Shown here: in pieces, positions 54,731-62,891 of the stretch
How the letters are laid out: the number at the start of each line of letters is the position of its first letter
How positions within the stretch are numbered: the stretch's first letter is position 1
From: Thermodesulfovibrionia bacterium
GTDB taxonomy: Bacteria > Nitrospirota > Thermodesulfovibrionia > UBA6902
Assembly (NCBI GenBank): GCA_020053105.1
Contig: JAGVNU010000030.1
Location: forward strand, 1-64,000
Length of the DNA: 64,000 nt
Direction: 5' to 3'
The notes under the pieces: generated by a model
Databases searched by the model: none
Seen by the model: only the letters and a program-made list of their open reading frames with translations
Told to the model about the DNA's origin: nothing
Position numbers and translations under genes: made by a program

Positions 54731-56107
54731 TCACCCCACGACATTAAAATTCCTGACCCTCAGCTCTACGCCCAAATCCTTTGCAACCTCTCTGCATTTT
54801 TCGATATTTATTCCGGGTACTTTGACAACGGTGACCTTCACATCAGGAATAACTTTAAGCGCTTCCTGTATAAATGAGATAACGCCCCTGTACGCGCCCT
54901 TGATGGAAGGCCTGCATATTTTGTCGTATTTTTTTTCATCCTCCGCATCGAGGCTGATTGAAATGCTGTCAACAACGTCCTTTAATTCCGGGACTATGTT
55001 TCTCCCGTTGATTATATTCCCGTGTCCATTCGTGTTTATCCTGACCCTGCCGCCCTGCCCTTTTATCCATTTGGCCACTTTCTTCACAACATCAAGCCTT
55101 AACAGCGGCTCGCCGATGCCGCAGAAGACAATTTCACTGTATGCCTTCGGGTCCTTTATCGCCTTGATTACCTGTGCTGCAGTTGGCTCTTTTTCAAGCT
55201 GAAGGTTATGTCCCTTTACATAGGTCGTGCGGAACTTGACACAGAACCCGCATTTATTGGTGCATTTGTTCGTAATGTTCAGGTACAGCGAGTCCCTTAT
55301 CCTGTATGCTATTTCTCCATGTTCAGATATGTCCCCTATCTTGAAAAGTCTCATTGCATTGTGAGTCGTAATCCGGGCCAGATCAGCAAAATTGACACCC
55401 CTTATGTCCGCCACAACCTCCGCTGTATGTTTAAGGCATGCCGGCTCGTTCCTTTTCCCCCTTAAAGGTACAGGACTCAGATAAGGGGCGTCCGTTTCTA
55501 TCAGTAAAAAATCATCCGGGATTAATTTAGCCGCTTCCCTCAGATCAGCCGCATTCTTATATGTGACCGGTCCTGCAATAGAGATGCAGAAGCCGAGTTC
55601 CATCGCCTTTTCAGCCATGTCCATGTCCCCTGAAAAACAGTGGAGAACGCCCAGTGTGTCTGACGACTCTTCCCTGAGCACCCGCAGCGTATCATTTTTT
55701 GCTTCCCTGCTATGAACGATTGCCGGCAGACCAAGTCCCTTTGCAAGTGCGAGCTGCTTCCTGAAAGCCTCTATCTGCACCCCTTTGGGAGAATGCAGAT
55801 AATGATAATCAAGGCCTATTTCCCCGATTGCTACTACCTTAGGCTCTTTCGCCCACTTCTTCACTTCCTTATATAACGAGTCATCCAGGTCCTTAGCATC
55901 ATGCGGATGGATCCCTGCTGCGGCATATACATTAGGATACTTTTTCGATAACTCCAGGCCTCTTAAGTTTCCATTTTTGTCAGAACCTGCATTTATCATG
56001 TATCCTATGCCTGCTTCCTCAGCACGCTTCAGAACATCGGCTCTGTCTTCATCAAATGCCTCATTTTCCAGATGGCAATGCGTATCTATAAGCACATGTT
56101 TCACCAA
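54731..56107 (-). CDS. TatD-family deoxyribonuclease fused to a radical SAM domain
   Basis: Fusion of 458 residues. Residues 1-255 are TatD-type: DTHCHLEN, AAGIHPHDA, EIGLDYHY, HSREAK, HCFSG and the ETDAPYLSP end give the metal ligands. Residues about 265-458 are radical SAM, with the Fe-S site NKCTNKCGFC and a GGxGEP-like FCGIGEPLL. The combination is known as the TatD-associated radical SAM family. Start is a TTG 7 nt after GGAGG, or a GTG one codon later. It ends 15 nt from truA. Confidence 0.93.
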   Translation of the reverse strand: MVKHVLIDTHCHLENEAFDEDRADVLKRAEEAGIGYMINAGSDKNGNLRGLELSKKYPNVYAAAGIHPHDAKDLDDSLYKEVKKWAKEPKVVAIGEIGLDYHYLHSPKGVQIEAFRKQLALAKGLGLPAIVHSREAKNDTLRVLREESSDTLGVLHCFSGDMDMAEKAMELGFCISIAGPVTYKNAADLREAAKLIPDDFLLIETDAPYLSPVPLRGKRNEPACLKHTAEVVADIRGVNFADLARITTHNAMRLFKIGDISEHGEIAYRIRDSLYLNITNKCTNKCGFCVKFRTTYVKGHNLQLEKEPTAAQVIKAIKDPKAYSEIVFCGIGEPLLRLDVVKKVAKWIKGQGGRVRINTNGHGNIINGRNIVPELKDVVDSISISLDAEDEKKYDKICRPSIKGAYRGVISFIQEALKVIPDVKVTVVKVPGINIEKCREVAKDLGVELRVRNFNVVG

Positions 56108-56317
56108 GCGGTTTCCTCCATAACTGTATAATTATGTACTTTTTTTAATAGAAGAATCGGGACCCGCGATAATTTCCGTTTATGCAATTAATTCACAAGC
56201 TTCCAGATTCTGATTTTTATGTTAGTGAAATATTAATGATTTGTCAAAGCCGTGACCTTGTAATTTTCCGTAGAATATGGTAATTTCTCAATTTATTATA
56301 TATAAGGGGGAGCCCAT

Positions 56318-56533
56318 ATGAAAGAAGAGGAAACCATGAGTGTTTTAAGGAATGAGAATGAAGAATATAGAAAACTTGAGGAAGATCACAGGAAATTAGA
56401 TCAGGCCCTTGATGCAATGCATAAAAAGAAGTATCTTACCACTGATGAAGAGGTAGAGAAAAAGAGAATGCAGAAACAGAAACTTCAATATAAAGACCGT
56501 ATGGCCCAGATAATCAGAGACCATAAACATTAA
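56318..56533 (+). CDS. DUF465-like small coiled-coil protein
   Basis: Charged, all-helical protein of 71 residues (or 65 from the ATG at 56336), matching the DUF465/YdcH family, which is a short antiparallel coiled coil of unknown function. The pattern is Glu/Lys/Arg-rich heptads from residue 14 to the C-terminus. Both candidate ATGs have a Shine-Dalgarno (GGGGGAG and AGAGGA), so the start is uncertain. Followed by a palindrome and ilvD. Confidence 0.75.
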   Translation: MKEEETMSVLRNENEEYRKLEEDHRKLDQALDAMHKKKYLTTDEEVEKKRMQKQKLQYKDRMAQIIRDHKH

Positions 56534-56536
56534 AGG

Positions 56537-56561
56537 TATGGGCGGGGTCACCCCGCCCGTA
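56537..56561. repeat. GC-rich palindrome between DUF465 gene and ilvD
   Basis: GGGCGGGG and CCCCGCCC arms around TCA form a strong hairpin, extended by TA/TA ends. No T-run follows, so it is not a classical terminator. It sits in the 61 nt upstream of ilvD. Confidence 0.75.
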
Positions 56562-56594
56562 CATGTTAGGCGGGCCGTTTAAATATAAAAAAAA

Positions 56595-58250
56595 ATGAAA
56601 AGTGATTTAATTAAAAAAGGACTGGAAAGAGTACCGCACAGGGCCTTGCTGTATGCTACGGGAATTCCCCGTTCTGAGATGAATAAACCCTTTATCGGGG
56701 TAGCCACAAGCTTTACGGATATTATCCCCGGGCATGCCGGCATGCGTGACCTTGAAAGGTTTATAGAAAAAGGCGTCCATACCGGCGGCGGTTATCCGTT
56801 CTTCTTTGGAATTCCCGGGATTTGTGACGGCATTGCCATGGGGCACCGCGGGATGCATTACAGCCTTGCTTCAAGGGAACTGATCGCGGACATGGTTGAA
56901 ACCGTTGCCGAGGCCCATCAGCTGGACGGCCTTGTGCTTCTCACTAATTGTGACAAAATTACCCCTGGAATGCTAATGGCAGCTGCCAGGGTCAATGTCC
57001 CGTCAATAGTGGTCACCGCCGGTCCCATGATGTCAGGGCACTTAAGAGGCAAGAGACTTTCATTCGTAAATGACGCCTATGAAGCAATCGGCAAATATAA
57101 AAAAGGACTTCTGACTAATTCCGACCTGGCAGAGCTGGAGGTATGCTCCTGTCCCGGAGCAGGGTCCTGTCAGGGGATGTATACTGCAAACACGATGGCC
57201 TGTGTGACCGAGGCCCTCGGTATGAGCCTTCCCGGATGCGCAACCGCCCTCGCAGTGTCGTCAAAAAAGCGGAGACTTGCATTTGAAAGCGGCAGCAGAA
57301 TAGTGGAACTCGTGAAAAAGAATATAACACCCCGGAAGATATTGACCCAAAAGGCCTTTGAAAACGCAATCAGGGTAGATATGGCATTAGGAGGCTCAAC
57401 AAATACGGTTTTACATATTCCGGCAATCGCTCACGAGGCTGAGGTATCTCTGTCCCTGGAACTATTTGATAAAATAAGCAGCAAGACCCCTCATATCTCC
57501 AATATGCTGCCGGGCGGGACCCATTATCTGGAAGACCTCGATTATGCAGGCGGGATACCGGCAGTTTTCAAGAGATTGAAATCCAGCCTGAATAACGCTG
57601 CCACCATTTCGGGCATGAAAACATTCGACATTGCCGACAAGGCTGAGATCATAGATCCTGAAGTTATAAGACCGCTCAACAAGGCATACCATAAAGAAGG
57701 CGGTATAGCGGTCTTAAAGGGCTCTCTTGCCCCTGACGGAGCAGTGGTAAAACAGACGGCAGTGAGCAGTAACATGATGCGATTCAAAGGCAAGGCAAGG
57801 GTGTTTAACTCAGAGGAAAATACAATGAAGGCCATTCTCTCAGGAAAGATCAGGCCCGGTGACGTTGTAGTCATCCGGTACGAGGGGCCTAAGGGCGGGC
57901 CTGGCATGCGTGAGATGTTAAACGCAACCGCCACTATAGCCGGCATGGGAATGGGCGAGTCAGTGGCATTAATAACCGACGGACGTTTTTCCGGGGGAAC
58001 AAGGGGGCCGTGTATCGGCCATGTATCTCCGGAAGCAATGGAAGGCGGCCCTATTGCAATTGTCAGGGACGGCGATATTATCAGTATTGATATACCGAAA
58101 AGAAAAATTGATTTACTTGTGAAAGAAGAAGAGATAACGAAGAGATTTAAAACACACAAGGCGATTAAACCCAAAATAAACAAGGGCTGGCTTGCGAGAT
58201 ACGCTAAATTAGTGACCTCGGCAAGCACAGGCGCAGTGATGAAGTCGTAG
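56595..58250 (+). CDS. ilvD: Dihydroxy-acid dehydratase
   Basis: Fe-S dehydratase of 551 residues producing the 2-keto acids of valine and isoleucine. [15 protein letters not shown] and [18 protein letters not shown] hold the cluster cysteines, and [10 protein letters not shown] is conserved near the C-terminus. Length normal. First gene of ilvD-ilvB-ilvH; ilvC and ilvE are not in the window. Neither a leader peptide nor an obvious attenuator is seen before it. Confidence 0.96.
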   Translation: MKSDLIKKGLERVPHRALLYATGIPRSEMNKPFIGVATSFTDIIPGHAGMRDLERFIEKGVHTGGGYPFFFGIPGICDGIAMGHRGMHYSLASRELIADMVETVAEAHQLDGLVLLTNCDKITPGMLMAAARVNVPSIVVTAGPMMSGHLRGKRLSFVNDAYEAIGKYKKGLLTNSDLAELEVCSCPGAGSCQGMYTANTMACVTEALGMSLPGCATALAVSSKKRRLAFESGSRIVELVKKNITPRKILTQKAFENAIRVDMALGGSTNTVLHIPAIAHEAEVSLSLELFDKISSKTPHISNMLPGGTHYLEDLDYAGGIPAVFKRLKSSLNNAATISGMKTFDIADKAEIIDPEVIRPLNKAYHKEGGIAVLKGSLAPDGAVVKQTAVSSNMMRFKGKARVFNSEENTMKAILSGKIRPGDVVVIRYEGPKGGPGMREMLNATATIAGMGMGESVALITDGRFSGGTRGPCIGHVSPEAMEGGPIAIVRDGDIISIDIPKRKIDLLVKEEEITKRFKTHKAIKPKINKGWLARYAKLVTSASTGAVMKS

Positions 58251-58299
58251 GGCAAAGTCATCTCGCCCTTCAAGGTTCAAAATTAAATATGGAGATAAA

Positions 58300-60030
58300 A
58301 TGAAAAAAAGCGGCGCTGAAATATTGATTGAATGTCTGAAGAAAGAAGGGGTAAAACACATCTTCGGTTATCCGGGAGGCGTGGTCCTCAATATCTTTGA
58401 TGTTCTTTATTATGCAAAAGATATTGAGCTTATCCTTACCAGGCATGAACAGGGGGCAGTACATGCGGCAGACGGTTATGCAAGGGCAAGCGGTAAAGTC
58501 GGTGTTGTGCTTATTACCTCAGGTCCCGGAGCAACCAACACGGTAACCGGAATTGCCACCGCCTCGATGGATTCCATCCCGCTTGTGGTGTTTTCCGGAC
58601 AGGTGCCGACTATGCTCATCGGAAATGACGCGTTTCAGGAAGCAGACATAGTAGGGATCACAAGGCCATGTACAAAACACAATTTCCTTGTAAAAGACGT
58701 TAAGGACCTCGCACAGACTGTGAGAGAAGCATTTCACATAGCATCTACGGGAAGACCGGGCCCTGTTTTAATAGACCTGCCAAAGGACGTGACAGCGGGT
58801 TCAACCGATTTCATCTGGCCTGAGGAAGTCAAGATCAGAAGTTATAACCCGACGTATCACGGGAACAAATATATGATAAACCAGGCCGCTCAGATGATAG
58901 CACAGGCGAAGAAGCCTGTCATAATGGCCGGAGGGGGCGTGATATTATCAGGCGCGTCAAAAGAGCTGAAGGAATTGGCGGAGCTTGCAAAAATGCCTGT
59001 TACCATGACCCTGATGGGGCTCGGCGGATTTCCCGGGACCAATAAACTGTCCATGGGCATGCTTGGCATGCACGGCACATTTTATGCCAACACAGCCGTT
59101 CAGAATTCAGACCTTCTCATAGGAATCGGTGTGAGGTTTGACGACCGCGTCACTGGAAAGACCGACTCGTTTGCTCCTCATGCAAAGATAATCCAGATTG
59201 ACATTGATCCGACATCAATCAGGAAAAATGTACGGGTGGACCTGCCGGTAGTCGGAGATGTAAAAAACGTATTAAAAGACCTGATAAAGGTACTCAAGGA
59301 ATCAAAAGAACAGTGGGGCGCGATCAGAAGCTCGTGGCTAAAGCAGATAGACAAATGGAAAGAGGAAAGACCTCTCACATACAGATTTGACAAAAATATC
59401 ATCAAACCCGAATTTGTCGTGGAAAAGATATACGAACTCACAAAAGGTGAAGCGATAATCTGCACCGAAGTGGGACAGAACCAGATGTGGGCAGCACAGT
59501 TTTACAAATATGATCAGCCGAGAAAATTTGTATCTTCCGGCGGGCTCGGGACCATGGGGTACGGGTTCCCTGCCGCAATCGGCGCCCAGTTCGCATGTCC
59601 TGACAAAGTTGTCATTGACATAGCAGGAGATGGAAGCATCCAGATGAACATTCAGGAACTGGCAACCGCAGTCATCAATAAACTGCCGGTTAAAGTGGCG
59701 ATCCTGAACAACGGCTACCTTGGAATGGTCAGGCAGTGGCAGGAATTGTTCTTCAAAGAGCGTTATTCTCATACGCACCTTGAATCCGGGAACCCTGATT
59801 TCGTCAAGGTCGCAGAGGCCTATGGCGCAGTAGGATTAAGGGCGACTAAGCCGGAGGAAGTGGCGCCTGTTATCAAAGAGGCGCTCAAGGTAAAGAACCG
59901 TCCGGTCTTTATGGACTTCGTCGTGGACTGGAAGGCAAAGGTCTTCCCGATGGTCCCTGCGGGAGCGGCAATAGACCAGATGATATTCAATGAAGAAAAA
60001 GAAGAGAAGAAACTTAAGGCAGTGAAATAG
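58300..60030 (+). CDS. ilvB: Acetolactate synthase large subunit
   Basis: ThDP/FAD enzyme of 576 residues. The start FGYPGGVVLNIFDVL, HEQGAVHAADGYARASGKVG (ThDP Glu) and the C-terminal GDGSIQMNIQEL metal-binding motif with NNGYLGMVRQWQ are the AHAS signature. It works with the ilvH regulatory subunit encoded 120 nt downstream. GGAG precedes the ATG. Confidence 0.97.
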   Translation: MKKSGAEILIECLKKEGVKHIFGYPGGVVLNIFDVLYYAKDIELILTRHEQGAVHAADGYARASGKVGVVLITSGPGATNTVTGIATASMDSIPLVVFSGQVPTMLIGNDAFQEADIVGITRPCTKHNFLVKDVKDLAQTVREAFHIASTGRPGPVLIDLPKDVTAGSTDFIWPEEVKIRSYNPTYHGNKYMINQAAQMIAQAKKPVIMAGGGVILSGASKELKELAELAKMPVTMTLMGLGGFPGTNKLSMGMLGMHGTFYANTAVQNSDLLIGIGVRFDDRVTGKTDSFAPHAKIIQIDIDPTSIRKNVRVDLPVVGDVKNVLKDLIKVLKESKEQWGAIRSSWLKQIDKWKEERPLTYRFDKNIIKPEFVVEKIYELTKGEAIICTEVGQNQMWAAQFYKYDQPRKFVSSGGLGTMGYGFPAAIGAQFACPDKVVIDIAGDGSIQMNIQELATAVINKLPVKVAILNNGYLGMVRQWQELFFKERYSHTHLESGNPDFVKVAEAYGAVGLRATKPEEVAPVIKEALKVKNRPVFMDFVVDWKAKVFPMVPAGAAIDQMIFNEEKEEKKLKAVK

Positions 60031-60044
60031 ATTGTCAGTTGTTT

Positions 60045-60113
60045 GTCATTCCCGCGAAGGCGGATATCCAGAACATATTTAAAATACTGGATTCCCGTTT
60101 CCACGGGAATGAC
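60045..60113. repeat. Inverted-repeat element between ilvB and ilvH
   Basis: GTCATTCCCG (60045-60054) and CGGGAATGAC (60104-60113) bound a 69-bp unit, with GGATATCCAG/CTGGATTCC inside continuing the symmetry. This is the widespread GTCATTCCCG...CGGGAATGAC type of intergenic repeat. It lies within the operon and could form a long hairpin in the mRNA. Confidence 0.85.
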
Positions 60114-60150
60114 GCTAAAGCAAATCTCTAAACAAATTCGAGGAGAAAAC

Positions 60151-60642
60151 ATGCGTCATACAATTTCGGTGCTTGTAGAAAATAAATTCGGGGTCCTTTC
60201 GAGAATCTCCGGGTTGTTCAGTGGAAGGGGTTATAACATCGAAAGCCTTTCAGTAGGTGAAACAATTGACCCGGCAGTTTCAGTTATGACAATTGTTACA
60301 ACAGGTGAAGACCAGGTAGTTGAACAGATAACAAAGCAGCTTAACAAGCTCATTGACGTCATCAAGGTCGTGGACTTCATGGAGATCGAGCACGTAGAAA
60401 GGGAGATGGTCCTCGTAAAGGTCTCTCCGAGAAAGGAAGACCGCATCGAGGTCTTGAGACTCGCGGAGATATTCAGGGGCAGGATAGTCGATTCAGGGAC
60501 AACGACATTCACCATAGAAATCACCGGTGAAGAAAAAAAGATAGCCGCCTTCATCGAACTCGTCAAGCCCTTCGGCATAAAAGAGTTCGTCCGCACCGGC
60601 AAGGTCGCCATCGCCCGTGAAGGGGTTAAGAAAGCGAAATAG
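60151..60642 (+). CDS. ilvH: Acetolactate synthase small (regulatory) subunit
   Basis: Regulatory subunit of 163 residues with an N-terminal ACT domain ([21 protein letters not shown]) and the second domain containing [19 protein letters not shown]. Confers valine feedback inhibition. I chose the ATG at 60151, behind AGGAG; an in-frame GTG-like extension 36 codons longer would begin in the repeat element. Last gene of the ilv operon. Confidence 0.95.
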   Translation: MRHTISVLVENKFGVLSRISGLFSGRGYNIESLSVGETIDPAVSVMTIVTTGEDQVVEQITKQLNKLIDVIKVVDFMEIEHVEREMVLVKVSPRKEDRIEVLRLAEIFRGRIVDSGTTTFTIEITGEEKKIAAFIELVKPFGIKEFVRTGKVAIAREGVKKAK

Positions 60643-60810
60643 GAAGCTTTGATTCCCCGAAGCAAAACAATCGGGAACTGACACGATATACTTGCATGCA
60701 GATTTATTTTAATCTCAGAGCGATTTTATAATATCTTCTCAATTAGCCAGGCACTTAATTTATAGTTTTTCCGACCAGCAAGATATCCTGTCCGGAAAAG
60801 GAGACTAGCC

Positions 60811-61509
60811 ATAGCGGATTCAATTGCACTACTGTCTTTGTTAATAGGCCTTGAATTAGTCCTCGGGGTAGACAACGTTCTGGTGATCGCCATCTTCGTG
60901 GGACGCCTGGAGGAGTCACAGAGAAACAGGGCAAGGCTTCTGGGTTTAAGCCTTGCCCTGATCGCCAGGATTGTGATGCTTGTCATCGTCCTGGCCCTTG
61001 CCAGTCTGACAAACCCGGTCATATGGAATTTATCGGCCAGGGATTTGATCCTGCTTGCGGGCGGGCTGTTTCTGTTGTATAAGGCGGTGCGGGAGATACA
61101 TCATACAGTTGAGCTGAGGGAAGAGGCGGAGATGGCCGCGAGGAAGAGCCCGGGTAATTATTTCAATATCATTCTGCAGATCGTGCTTTTAGACATCGTA
61201 TTTTCCATTGATTCAGTAATAACAGCCGTTGGATTAACGAATAAATTGTGGGTCATTATAGTCTCGGTGCTGGTGTCTTTTGCCGCTATTCTCGCTTATG
61301 CAAAACCTATCGGCGAATATATCATCCGGCACCCGGCGCTGAAGATCCTGGCCCTGTCGTTTCTGATAACCATCGGCGTGACCATCTTTATGGAAGGAAT
61401 GCACAAGCATGTTCCCAAGGCCTATATTTACCTGCCGATGGGGTTCGCGTTATTGGTGGAGATACTGCAGATGAGATATGCATTTAAAAAGAAGGCCCTG
61501 CGGCTGTAA
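60811..61509 (+). CDS. TerC-family integral membrane protein
   Basis: Protein of about 232 residues with seven to eight helices. The conserved acidic pairs are in LGVDNVLVIAIF and DIVFSIDSVITAVG, the TerC/Alx manganese-exporter signature. Charged segments lie between helices (around residues 75-105). No ATG, GTG or CTG suits the N-terminus well. AAGGAG at 60798-60803 is 7 nt from an ATA at 60811, so either ATA initiates, or CTG 60832 or TTG 60838 does, with no good Shine-Dalgarno. Family role: metal efflux or membrane stress; not assigned further. It is 168 nt after ilvH. Confidence 0.85.
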   Translation: MADSIALLSLLIGLELVLGVDNVLVIAIFVGRLEESQRNRARLLGLSLALIARIVMLVIVLALASLTNPVIWNLSARDLILLAGGLFLLYKAVREIHHTVELREEAEMAARKSPGNYFNIILQIVLLDIVFSIDSVITAVGLTNKLWVIIVSVLVSFAAILAYAKPIGEYIIRHPALKILALSFLITIGVTIFMEGMHKHVPKAYIYLPMGFALLVEILQMRYAFKKKALRL

Positions 61510-61532
61510 CTGTAAACAATTTGAGACGGGGT

Positions 61533-62891
61533 CTATGCTTCCAATCCGTATTTTTTCAGTTTTCTCCAGAGCGACACCCTGTCTATGCCGAGTATCTGCG
61601 CTGCAAGTGTTTTATTTTCTCCGGCCTCTTTTAATACCCACTTTATATAAGACTCTTCCTGCTCCTGAAGAGACGGGATCTTGCCTTCTTTTTTCCTGAA
61701 AGTCCTGATGCTCAATTCCCTTAAATCCTCCGGCAGATGGACCACCTCGATTGCATTGCCGTTTGAAAGCGCGACACCCCTTTCCATGATATTTTCCAGT
61801 TCCCTTACATTGCCCGGGAAATCATAATTCATCAAAAGGCCTATTACATCCGGAGATATTTCAGAAACGTCCTTTTTCATAAGAGTCGCATACTTTTTTA
61901 AAAAATAATAGCTTAAAAAAGGGATATCGTCTTTTCGCTCCGACAAAGGGGGAATAAACAAAGAGACAACGTTTATCCTGAAATAAAGGTCCTGCCTGAA
62001 AAGCCCCTCTTTTATCGCGCCCTGTATGTCCCTGTTGGTGGCAGCCACGAACCGGACATCGGCTTTTATTGAGGCAGTCCCCCCGAGCCGCAGGAACTCT
62101 TTCTCCTGAATCGCCCTTAAAATCTTGACCTGCATGGAAGGCGGCATCTCCACTATCTCATCAAGGAATAAAGTGCCGCCTGAGGCCATTTCTATCAACC
62201 CTTTTTTCATCTCGTTGGCCCCTGTAAACGCACCCTTTTCATGTCCGAAGAGTTCATTCGACAGAAGCTCCTCAGTAAAAGCGCCGCAGTTGATCGCGAA
62301 AAAAGGCCCTTCTGCGCGGCTGCTGTTAAAATGTATATACCTTGCCATCAATTCCTTCCCGGTACCGCTCTCCCCCCTCAGCAGGACATTGCAATCCGTA
62401 GGCGCTATCTGCCGCGCGGTATCGAGGAGCCTCTGCATATTGACATCCTGGGTCACTATCTTGACCTTCCCCTCATATCTCTCCAGTTGCTCCCTTAACT
62501 GAGCATTCTCTTTTTTCAGCCTGACTTTTTCAAAGGCCTCCTTTACTATCTTTCTGACTTCGTCGAGTTTGAAGGGCTTTGTTATGTAGTCATAAGCCCC
62601 TTCTTTCATGGCCATAATGGCTGACTGGACCGTTGCATAACCGGTCATCATGATCACCTCGGTATCGGGATAGATATTCCGGCATTTCTCGAGTATCTGC
62701 GCGCCGTCCACTTTTTCCATCCGCAGATCGGTAAGCACAACATCAAATTCCTGATTATCGAGAATCTTTAAAGCATTAGGCCCGCTGTTTGCCCCGACAA
62801 CCTCATATCCTTCTTTTTTCATGGCGTGCACTAAATTTCTAAGTGCAATTTTTTCATCTTCTACGATCAGCATTCTTGTCTTGCCGTTCAT
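61533..62891 (-). CDS. NtrC-family sigma-54 response regulator
   Basis: Regulator of 452 residues. The receiver has Asp55 (VVLTDLRMEKVDG) and YITKPF. The AAA+ domain has Walker A GESGTGKE, the sigma-54 contact loop GAFTGA, FLDEIVEMP (Walker B) and a RLGG segment. The C-terminal Fis-type helix-turn-helix includes TLAAQILGIDRVSLWRKL. It should activate sigma-54 promoters on phosphorylation; target genes unknown. It overlaps lon by ATGA, so it is co-transcribed with the protease. No cognate kinase is in the window. Confidence 0.95.
   Translation of the reverse strand: MNGKTRMLIVEDEKIALRNLVHAMKKEGYEVVGANSGPNALKILDNQEFDVVLTDLRMEKVDGAQILEKCRNIYPDTEVIMMTGYATVQSAIMAMKEGAYDYITKPFKLDEVRKIVKEAFEKVRLKKENAQLREQLERYEGKVKIVTQDVNMQRLLDTARQIAPTDCNVLLRGESGTGKELMARYIHFNSSRAEGPFFAINCGAFTEELLSNELFGHEKGAFTGANEMKKGLIEMASGGTLFLDEIVEMPPSMQVKILRAIQEKEFLRLGGTASIKADVRFVAATNRDIQGAIKEGLFRQDLYFRINVVSLFIPPLSERKDDIPFLSYYFLKKYATLMKKDVSEISPDVIGLLMNYDFPGNVRELENIMERGVALSNGNAIEVVHLPEDLRELSIRTFRKKEGKIPSLQEQEESYIKWVLKEAGENKTLAAQILGIDRVSLWRKLKKYGLEA

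Noticed and set aside
57542-58273. A 243-codon frame antisense to ilvD
   Set aside because: Shadow of the coding strand; ilvD motifs are clear on the plus strand.
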